Below, piece after piece: positions 1 through 4,599 of a DNA stretch of 11,292 nucleotides. Below the pieces are notes generated by a model that saw nothing but the letters and a program-made list of their open reading frames with translations, was not told the DNA's origin and did not search any database. Location of the stretch: positions 1 to 11,292 of the forward strand of contig JAUWQK010000015.1 of NCBI GenBank assembly GCA_030611115.1. Direction: 5' to 3'. Source of the DNA: Deltaproteobacteria bacterium (GTDB lineage: Bacteria; Desulfobacterota; Desulfobacteria; Desulfobacterales; ETH-SRB1). How positions within the stretch are numbered: position 1 is the first letter of the stretch; each line of letters begins with the position of its first letter. A program made the position numbers and the translations under genes.

Positions 1-304
1 TTGAGAGAGAGTGTTCCGAATCAGGCAGACCGACAAATGGTAAATTTTCTTTTGTCCAGTATTCCTGAAAAGCCTTCGTATTTTCCGGACCAACAACTAA
101 AACTTCAGTATCCAGGTTCTTAAAGCTTTCATAATCCTGACGCAACTGCGCCATATGTCTGCGGCAGAAGGGTCAAATAAATCCGCGATTGAATACAAGC
201 AGTACATTTTTTTTATTGGCGAAATCGGAGAGCGATGCTGTATTTCCATGAACATCTTTTGATGTAAATTCAGGTGCCTGTGTGCTTATACTTACCTTGG
301 CCAT
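1..304 (-). CDS. Selenocysteine-containing peroxiredoxin/thioredoxin-fold redoxin (AhpC/TSA-like), partial
   Basis: The reading frame starts at ATG 304-302 and runs off the left edge after 101 codons. A strong ribosome site (AAGGAAGGAG, five bases before the ATG) fixes the start. The N-terminus (APEF at 10-13, then a LVFNRGF strand at 36-42) is typical of AhpC/TSA-type redoxins. Codon 44 is TGA (175-173) in the context GFI-U-PFCRRHMAQLRQDY, exactly where relatives carry the first Cys of a CPFC motif, so I read it as selenocysteine in a UxxC active site (U44, C47). The frame stays open and family-like after the TGA (EVLVVGPEN near 67-75), so this is not a decayed gene. A stem-loop follows the TGA (separate entry). 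Likely role: thiol-dependent peroxide or disulfide reduction in the cytosol; no signal peptide is seen. The YkgJ-type gene lies 123 bases upstream on the same strand. The alternative is a nonsense mutation, which I think unlikely. Confidence 0.88.
135..175 (-). promoter_or_regulatory. Candidate bacterial SECIS element in the redoxin mRNA
   Basis: Counting the U of UGA as base 1, bases 7-17 pair with 31-41: five pairs, one C/U mismatch, then five pairs, with two G-U wobbles. The 13-base loop contains a GG at 24-25. An alternative inner fold pairs CUGC (9-12) with GCAG (27-30). Position, size and looped-out G residues fit the bacterial SECIS pattern, which lies inside the coding region directly after the UGA and binds SelB. 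The folding was done by eye, without energy calculation. Confidence 0.65.
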
Positions 305-427
305 GAAAGCTCCTTCCTTAAACTTTAGTTGCCCCTGATTTTAACTTTTTATCTGCTGTCCACATCGAATAAACGGTTTGCCTGTGAATACAGATCAAAC
401 TCAACCCCTTACCTCTGATCTCTTACC

Positions 428-1207
428 TCATGAATTTTTCGGGGCAAGCGGCCCCTTAGAGGTAAGAAAATACTGCACCCAGTCAAATCCAAATTTCATC
501 AGCTCAACATCTGATTCCATTATTTTCTCCTTTCTTTCTTCAGACACATCAAACCTGGATAAAAAAGAACTCTCAAAAATAAAATCCTTTAGTTTATCTA
601 CATTAAAACACGCCAAAAATGCCATTTTCAATGCAGGGCTGTTGATTCCTTTATCGCCCCAGGGATTTCTTCGGAATATGGTATCCATATCAACCCACAG
701 GTCATTCATCTCATCATATTGTTGAAGCTGCTGATCTTCTGTCCACTCCCTGACTGTCCATTCGCGTGGTTCCTTATGTCCAAGGCAGTATGGATGATTG
801 GCGATAAAATATTGAACCAAACGCCCATATCCATCGTTCAATCTTGCCACTGCGCGTTCCAGAGGATAAGCACGGCATGAAAAAGGTCTATCTTCATACA
901 CTGTACATCCTTTGTCGGAAAGAAAAGGGCAGGATTTTTCTTCATCATCCGACATCTTCAGCATAAGACTTGGGAAATATTTATTGTCTCTAAAAGCTGA
1001 AATCGTATGCTTCTTTAGAAACTCATCAGAAGAAATTCCAAGCTGTTCCTTCATGCGAATAATATCATATGGATAAAGATACATGTCCGCATTTCTGCAA
1101 CATCTTGTAAAACAGGCCACCCCAGGATGGCATTCAAATTTGAATGTATCTTTTTCCAGTAATATCCTGTTGCCATTAATTTTCTGTTTTTGAGGATTTT
1201 CTTTCAT
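428..1207 (-). CDS. YkgJ-family cysteine-cluster protein (putative Zn/Fe-binding)
   Basis: A complete frame of 259 residues. It has an N-terminal cluster C26-x5-C32-x3-C36-C37, then CPF at C93, C101 (GCTVYEDRP) and C111 (FSCRAYPLE), and a further C141. This order matches the YkgJ/CxxxCxxCC family (PF03692), thought to bind zinc or an iron-sulfur cluster; its biochemical role is not known. No signal peptide or membrane segment is visible. The C-terminal half (about 145-259) is charged, aromatic-rich and has no motif I recognise. The ATG at 1207 has no clear Shine-Dalgarno sequence, yet the residues just downstream already lead into the cysteine cluster, so a much later start is unlikely. The stop is TGA at 430-428. 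The selenoprotein gene follows 123 bases downstream and has its own ribosome site; no terminator separates them, so co-transcription is possible. Family confidence is high, function unknown. Confidence 0.88.
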   Translation of the reverse strand: MKENPQKQKINGNRILLEKDTFKFECHPGVACFTRCCRNADMYLYPYDIIRMKEQLGISSDEFLKKHTISAFRDNKYFPSLMLKMSDDEEKSCPFLSDKGCTVYEDRPFSCRAYPLERAVARLNDGYGRLVQYFIANHPYCLGHKEPREWTVREWTEDQQLQQYDEMNDLWVDMDTIFRRNPWGDKGINSPALKMAFLACFNVDKLKDFIFESSFLSRFDVSEERKEKIMESDVELMKFGFDWVQYFLTSKGPLAPKNS

Positions 1208-1289
1208 AAGTTAGTGTCTGTCCGAAAAGTATTTTTTTAATGCCGGCAATAGTTTCAGCTTATTTACCGATGTGAATATTTGTGAAAAA

Positions 1290-1381
1290 GCTATTAGCCA
1301 TTAGCTGTTAGCTCTTAACTGAATGTGTTATCTGCTTGATTTTTTAAGCTAAAGGCTAATTGCTAAAAGCTAACTGCTAAA
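1290..1381. repeat. Inverted pair of heptad tandem arrays
   Basis: The left array is four exact 7-base units of pattern GCyNTTA (1290-1317: GCTATTA, GCCATTA, GCTGTTA, GCTCTTA). The right array is five units of pattern NGCTAAN (1347-1381: AGCTAAA, GGCTAAT, TGCTAAA, AGCTAAC, TGCTAAA). The two are inverse in sense and separated by 29 bases, so the transcript could fold into a long imperfect hairpin in several registers. No gene is seen in it. It resembles the short heptameric repeat class known from several bacterial genomes. Confidence 0.8.
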
Positions 1382-1460
1382 AATCTTTCACCTTCAGCCT
1401 ATCCACCCGAGTAATAAAAGAATGAATTCTTGTCAATAAGGGAATTGTTCCAGCGATTAT

Positions 1461-1634
1461 TATTTGAGACCTTTGCAAAACGCCCCCTTTTGCTCAAATA
1501 GCGCTAAAGCTTCACTTCGTGTCGGCGTCAGGCTCAAATTTTAAGCCTCGAAATACTCAATGTATTCCTGCATTTAAAATTTTCGCCTTCCTTGAACTTG
1601 AACAAAATTGAACATTTTTCAAAGGTCTCTATTT
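1461..1634 (+). mobile_element. Miniature inverted-repeat element A, copy 1, with target duplication
   Basis: The core is 1466-1629, bounded by GAGACCTTTGCAAAA and the inverse TTTTTCAAAGGTCTC. It is flanked by an identical TATTT on each side (1461-1465 and 1630-1634), as expected of a 5-bp target duplication. No transposase frame is present. The interior contains a smaller palindrome, AAATTTTAA with TTAAAATTT. A near-identical copy in inverse orientation lies at 3023-3164, and a 36-bp remnant at 10019-10054. Presumably mobilised in trans by an unknown transposase. Confidence 0.85.
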
Positions 1635-1672
1635 GGCAGGGGTAAAAATAAATTTGACATATTTAATGAATT

Positions 1673-1739
1673 GTAACACTTTAGCTTCTTTGAAATAAAT
1701 TGGCTAAGCGAATATATTTTTAAAAAGCTAAAGTGTTAC
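1673..1739. repeat. Element B, short hairpin form
   Basis: A perfect 15-bp inverted repeat, GTAACACTTTAGCTT (1673-1687) with its complement at 1725-1739, encloses 37 bases. Its inner right side, read inversely (AAAATATATTCGCTT), matches the corresponding stretch of the long element at 10061-10322 (AAAATATATCCGCTT), so this looks like an internal-deletion derivative of that element. No clear target duplication is seen. It ends directly at element C. Confidence 0.7.
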
Positions 1740-1908
1740 TATAACCTAAATTGAGCGATTTTTTACTCGACCTGCACCAATCTCTTGCGCATCAAGGACT
1801 TGCGAAAAGTCTCGACATATCCATTGGTATGCCTACGATTTTCGCAAACCTTGCTGCATCAAGATCTCGGCACATTTCTTCGCAAAAAATCGCTCAACTT
1901 AGGTATAA
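1740..1908. mobile_element. Miniature inverted-repeat element C with TATAA target duplication
   Basis: Terminal repeats of about 20 bp differ at one base: CCTAAATTGAGCGATTTTTT (1745-1764) and the inverse ending CGCTCAACTTAGG (1884-1903). The element is flanked by TATAA at 1740-1744 and again at 1904-1908. The core is 159 bp and encodes no recognisable protein. A further TIR-like stretch lies at 11219-11234, upstream of glyQ. Terminal repeats plus a matching duplication make a non-autonomous transposon the best reading. Confidence 0.85.
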
Positions 1909-1909
1909 T
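1904..1909 (+). promoter_or_regulatory. Candidate -10 box at the edge of element C
   Basis: A perfect TATAAT begins with the target duplication of element C and lies 34 bases before the ATG at 1944. No good -35 box lies 16-18 bases upstream, because that space is the end of element C. It may be a weakened or rebuilt promoter for the two genes downstream. Confidence 0.4.
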
Positions 1910-1943
1910 TTGAGAAAAAGTCTATTAATAAAAGGAGAATAAT

Positions 1944-2198
1944 ATGGCGTTTGACCCTGAAAAGGATAAAGTTCTAAAAACGTGGAAATGCGAAGATACA
2001 GGCCTTATTGTATCCATAAATCAATACGGCGAAGCTCAGCCAAAAGTTCAGATTGGTCCCAGAATATTAAAGAAAAAAGATGGGGGAGATGGAGCCCCTG
2101 CTAAGGCAGGACGACTTTCTATTGAGGACCTTATGTGGTTTTATGATATTATTGATGAAGTTAAAGATGAACTTTTGCGTTTGGCAAAGCCGGAATGA
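1944..2198 (+). CDS. Small PC4/YdbC-like protein (putative single-stranded DNA binding)
   Basis: 84 residues, with a textbook ribosome site (AAAGGAG at 1931-1937, six bases before the ATG). The first half looks like a run of short beta strands (VLKTWKCEDTGLIVSINQYG, then PKVQIGPRILKKKDG at about 33-47), followed by a Gly/Ala/Lys-rich turn and a long amphipathic helix (LSIEDLMWFYDIIDEVKDELLRLAK, about 58-82). This strand-strand-strand-helix order and the basic patch resemble the transcriptional coactivator p15/PC4 fold, whose bacterial members bind single-stranded nucleic acid. No strict signature residue can be claimed, so the family call is tentative. No signal peptide, no cysteine pair. The nucleoside phosphorylase starts 15 bases after the stop, so the two are very likely co-transcribed. 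The gene is real; the function is uncertain. Confidence 0.85.
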   Translation: MAFDPEKDKVLKTWKCEDTGLIVSINQYGEAQPKVQIGPRILKKKDGGDGAPAKAGRLSIEDLMWFYDIIDEVKDELLRLAKPE

Positions 2199-2213
2199 TT
2201 TTAAGTTGATAAA

Positions 2214-2948
2214 ATGCCTGACGATAATGCAATAATAAAACCTTTAAAAAGAAAAAACTCTCCAAGCCTGGGGCCGGTTGCTGTATTGATGGCCGATGAT
2301 AAGGATATCCGGTTTTTTTGCAGACTCCTCAATATAAGTGAAAATAATTTTACCAGGCTCCTGATGAGCAAAGTATATGTTGAGGATTCAGGCAGGCAAA
2401 GTTTGTCTGTGGCAGGCCCTTTTATCGGTGCTCCTTATGCAGTTGTGCTTTTAGAAACACTTATTGCATGGGGTGCAAGTAAAGTTATATTTTTCGGGAT
2501 GTGCGGAGCGATTTCTCCGGAGGTTAAAATAGGAGATATTGTAGTACCAACAGATTCAATAATTGATGAAGGCACATCAAAGCATTACAATGCGGATGAA
2601 AGCCTGAGAAGCAAGCCGTCTTTTCTGATTGTAGAAAAGATAAAGCACGTCTTTAATAAAAATAAGATCGAATTTCATGATGGCCTTGTTTGGACTACTG
2701 ACGCCATATACAGAGAGACACGCGAAAAACTTGAGTATTATCAGGCAAAGGACGCCCTGGCAGTTGACATGGAACTTTCTGCGCTCTTCACAGTCGGAAG
2801 GTTTCGCAATATAGAAATAGGAAGTATTCTTGTCGTTTCCGATGAACTGTCAAAAGGTGAGTGGAATCCCGGCTTCAGGGAAAAACGGTTCGTAAAGACC
2901 CGTAAAATAGTTGCCGAAGCAATAAAGAGTTTATGTGCAACGCTTTAA
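2214..2948 (+). CDS. Nucleoside phosphorylase, PNP/UDP family
   Basis: 244 residues, the usual size for the PNP_UDP_1 family (PF01048), which cleaves nucleosides with phosphate to give free base and ribose-1-phosphate in nucleotide salvage. Visible family motifs: a Gly-rich strand with FFGMCGA at 93-99 followed by KIGDIVVP (105-112); EGTSKHY at 119-125; the VDMELSA helix at 184-190, whose Glu normally holds the ribose; and VVSDEL at 207-212, whose Asp normally contacts the base. The order is that of hexameric purine or uridine phosphorylases; substrate specificity cannot be read from the sequence. The first 20 residues are a Lys/Pro-rich extension before the first strand (PVAVLMADD). There is no Shine-Dalgarno sequence before ATG 2214, which lies 15 bases after the upstream stop, suggesting translational coupling. 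A futalosine or methylthioadenosine hydrolase relative is a less likely alternative. Confidence 0.88.
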   Translation: MPDDNAIIKPLKRKNSPSLGPVAVLMADDKDIRFFCRLLNISENNFTRLLMSKVYVEDSGRQSLSVAGPFIGAPYAVVLLETLIAWGASKVIFFGMCGAISPEVKIGDIVVPTDSIIDEGTSKHYNADESLRSKPSFLIVEKIKHVFNKNKIEFHDGLVWTTDAIYRETREKLEYYQAKDALAVDMELSALFTVGRFRNIEIGSILVVSDELSKGEWNPGFREKRFVKTRKIVAEAIKSLCATL

Positions 2949-2982
2949 TCTGTAGAACGATAGATAAGAAGATTCATTTTCA

Positions 2983-3011
2983 TTGACAGTAAAAAAAAAT
3001 GATGGTATCGG
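2983..3011 (+). promoter_or_regulatory. Candidate promoter of the tRNA-Val unit
   Basis: A perfect TTGACA (2983-2988) is followed by a 17-base spacer and TATCGG (3006-3011), a -10 box matching only at its first three bases. Without the inserted element A, the mature tRNA would begin about 17 bases after this box, a usual distance for a tRNA unit. The weak point is the poor -10. Confidence 0.45.
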
Positions 3012-3017
3012 CATTTA

Positions 3018-3169
3018 AAATTGAGACCTTTGAAAAATGCTCAATTTTGTTCAAGTTCAAGGAAGGCGAAAATTTTAAATGCAGGAATACATTGAGTATT
3101 TCGAGGCTTAAAATTTGAGCCTGACGCTGAAATTGGGCAAAAGGGGGCGTTTTGCAAAGGTCTCAAATC
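3018..3169 (-). mobile_element. Miniature inverted-repeat element A, copy 2 (inverse orientation)
   Basis: The core is 3023-3164. Read inversely, it matches copy 1 almost base for base over its last hundred or so bases (one difference noted: GAACATT against GAGCATT). It lacks about 22 bases near the other end. The flanks are AAATT (3018-3022) and AAATC (3165-3169), a 4-of-5 target duplication. Its right end is only seven bases from the first base of the tRNA. Confidence 0.85.
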
Positions 3170-3171
3170 TT

Positions 3172-3246
3172 AGGCGCGTAGCTCAGGGGGAGAGCGCTAC
3201 CTTGACACGGTAGAAGTCGACAGTTCAAATCTGTCCGTGCCTACCA
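3172..3246 (+). tRNA. tRNA-Val, anticodon GAC
   Basis: A full 75-base cloverleaf with encoded CCA. The acceptor stem AGGCGCG pairs with CGTGCCT (3236-3242), with one G-U pair. D stem GCTC/GAGC; anticodon stem CTACC (3197-3201) with GGTAG (3209-3213) and loop TTGACAC, giving anticodon GAC at 3204-3206; T stem GACAG/CTGTC with loop TTCAAAT. The discriminator is A3243 and CCA is 3244-3246. It reads the GUC and GUU valine codons. It is a single-gene unit closed by a strong terminator. Confidence 0.97.
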
Positions 3247-3254
3247 TGCAATTC

Positions 3255-3286
3255 AAAAGGTTACAGTTTTCTGTAACCTTTTTTGT
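3255..3286 (+). terminator. Rho-independent terminator of tRNA-Val
   Basis: A perfect 12-bp stem, AAAAGGTTACAG (3255-3266) with its complement 3271-3282, a TTTT loop, and a run of T residues on the 3' side. It lies nine bases after the tRNA CCA end. Confidence 0.92.
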
Positions 3287-3332
3287 TTAGGGGAAAACCA
3301 TTTAAACAAAGCCATCGGTTGAATAAACAGGC

Positions 3333-3359
3333 TTGCATGATGTATTGGAATCTTATAAT
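3333..3359 (+). promoter_or_regulatory. Candidate promoter for the FmdB-type gene
   Basis: TATAAT at 3354-3359 is preceded by TTGCAT at 3333-3338, with a short 15-base spacer. Transcription would start around 3366, only a few bases before the ATG at 3374, which itself lacks a Shine-Dalgarno sequence. This suggests a leaderless or nearly leaderless message. Confidence 0.4.
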
Positions 3360-3373
3360 ATAAACGCCTGATT

Positions 3374-3688
3374 ATGCCAATTTACGAATACGAACACATA
3401 GATAAACCTTGTTTACTTGGCAAGGTGTTTGAAGTAAAGCAGTCAATTCATGACAAAGCGCTGAATAGCTGCCCAAATTGTGCAGGTTCGGTACGAAAAC
3501 TCATTTCTCGCACTAATATAAGCACCCCTAAATCTGACAGAGAACTGCGCGATCATGGTTTCACCAAGCTTGTAAGGCGTGATGATGGTGTTTATGAAAA
3601 TGTAACGGCTCGTGATGGTGATAGTAAAGTTGTGCTAAGAGACAAACCAGAGACATTGCCGGATTTTAAGAAAACAATCAGCGATTAG
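3374..3688 (+). CDS. FmdB-type zinc-ribbon regulatory family protein, variant
   Basis: 104 residues. It starts with MPIYEYEH, the hallmark of the FmdB/CxxC_CxxC_SSSS family (PF09723), small putative regulatory or metal-binding proteins whose function is mostly unproven. Typical members carry two CxxC pairs. Here the second is intact (CPNC, C33 and C36) and is followed by VRKLISRTNIS, but the first is reduced to a single C13 (DKPCLLGKVFEV), so a classical four-Cys zinc ribbon cannot form within one chain. The C-terminal part (about 48-104; KSDRELRDHGFTKLVRR, then a charged tail) is longer than in minimal family members. The ATG at 3374 has no Shine-Dalgarno sequence, but the MPIYEY start is conserved in the family. 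The PurN-type gene follows 58 bases downstream on the same strand after a small hairpin, and may be co-transcribed. Confidence 0.85.
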   Translation: MPIYEYEHIDKPCLLGKVFEVKQSIHDKALNSCPNCAGSVRKLISRTNISTPKSDRELRDHGFTKLVRRDDGVYENVTARDGDSKVVLRDKPETLPDFKKTISD

Positions 3689-3699
3689 CCTGATTTTAC

Positions 3700-3727
3700 A
3701 CCTCGCAAGTTATGGCCTTTCGAGGTA
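3700..3727. repeat. Small hairpin, member of a dispersed TACCTCGAAAGGCCA repeat family
   Basis: ACCTCG (3700-3705) pairs with CGAGGT (3721-3726), with a few further pairs inside (AAG with CTT). Its inverse strand shares 22 of 24 bases with 6074-6097, and more loosely matches 6207-6230 in direct sense. It sits between the FmdB-type gene and purN without a T run, so it may modulate but need not end transcription. Confidence 0.6.
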
Positions 3728-3746
3728 TATCATGGAGGATTCTAAA

Positions 3747-4538
3747 ATGGATAAGAAAATCCGTATAGGCGCACTTATATCCGGAGGCGGAACAAATTTA
3801 CAGGCAATCATTGATTCTTGTGAATCAGGAAAAATAAACGGGGATGTAATATTTACAGGATCGGATAATCCTGACGCATTGGGTCTTGAGAAAAGCAAGA
3901 AACACGGAATAACTACATTTGTTGTGGATTATAAGCCGATAATTCAGGGCTATAAAAAAGAACCGGATAGTGTTTCGGTTCCAGATGATTTTGATCTGGA
4001 TGATGTGCTTTCAAAGCAGCACCTTTTCTCAGCAAATACACCCCCGGAAAAAGTTAGATCTTTTTTTATAACACGAGCTGTTGCCGAGGCAAAGCTGATT
4101 GATAAAATGAAGCCATATCCCTTCGACCTTTTAGTGCTGGCTGGTTTTATGAGAAATTTAACCCCTTATTTTATTGACAGAATAAATACTGATCGTGCAA
4201 ATCCTCGCATAATGAATATCCATCCTGCTTTACTGCCCTCGTTTCCGGGCGTTGATGGATATGGAGATACTTTCAGGTATGGATGCAAGGTTGCTGGTTG
4301 TACCGTACATTTTGTTGATTACGGAGAAGATTCAGGACCTATTATAGGCCAGAGAGCATTTCAGATAACAGGTGATGATACTTTGGAAAGTATTAAAGAA
4401 AAAGGTTTAAAGCTTGAGTGGGAGTTGTATTCGGAATGCGCAGATCTGTTTGCCAGGGGACGTCTGAAAACCGTCAGGATGTCATACGAGTTGAAAAACG
4501 GCAAAAAGATAGAGAGAAATGTGGTTAAAATTTTGTAA
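3747..4538 (+). CDS. purN: Phosphoribosylglycinamide formyltransferase-like protein with insertion
   Basis: Transfers a formyl group from 10-formyl-tetrahydrofolate to GAR, the third step of purine synthesis, in the cytosol. I chose ATG 3747 (263 residues) because GGAGG at 3734-3738 lies eight bases before it; the upstream in-frame ATG 3732 would place that ribosome site inside the gene. Motifs (short numbering): the GALISGGGTNLQAI phosphate-binding start at 8-21, LVLAGFMRNL at 129-138, the catalytic NIHPALLPSFPG with N157 and H159, and the GEDSGPII loop with D195, equivalent to N106, H108 and D144 of the E. coli enzyme. All catalytic residues are present. Usual PurN is about 210 residues; here some 45-50 extra residues, rich in Asp, Pro and Lys, lie at about 63-112 where PurN normally has only a short linker. 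A paralog with a related substrate cannot be excluded. Confidence 0.87.
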   Translation: MDKKIRIGALISGGGTNLQAIIDSCESGKINGDVIFTGSDNPDALGLEKSKKHGITTFVVDYKPIIQGYKKEPDSVSVPDDFDLDDVLSKQHLFSANTPPEKVRSFFITRAVAEAKLIDKMKPYPFDLLVLAGFMRNLTPYFIDRINTDRANPRIMNIHPALLPSFPGVDGYGDTFRYGCKVAGCTVHFVDYGEDSGPIIGQRAFQITGDDTLESIKEKGLKLEWELYSECADLFARGRLKTVRMSYELKNGKKIERNVVKIL

Positions 4539-4599
4539 CTAATCAATCTTCATCGCTCTCCAACCGTGAACCGTGAACCGTGAACCTGAGTAGTTACAA
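4533..4599. repeat. Convergent-gene junction: 9-bp inverted repeat around a heptad triplet
   Basis: TTGTAACTA (4533-4541) and its exact complement (4591-4599) contain the stop codons of both convergent genes, purN and the TraB-family gene. Between them lie three exact tandem copies of CCGTGAA (4564-4584). No T-rich tail follows, so a classical terminator is not evident, but the inverted arms could form a bidirectional hairpin end. Confidence 0.6.

Noticed and set aside
428..430. TGA at the end of the YkgJ-type gene as another selenocysteine codon
   Set aside because: The frame closes again after only eight codons, and no family feature lies beyond.
1290..1381. CRISPR-like array
   Set aside because: Units are 7 bases in direct tandem with no spacers.
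1751..1942. 63-codon frame on the plus strand through element C
   Set aside because: It begins at a TTG inside the terminal repeat, has no ribosome site and covers non-coding element sequence.
1461..3169. Composite transposon bounded by the two copies of element A
   Set aside because: The outermost flanks do not match each other, while each copy has its own flanking duplication, so separate insertions are more likely.
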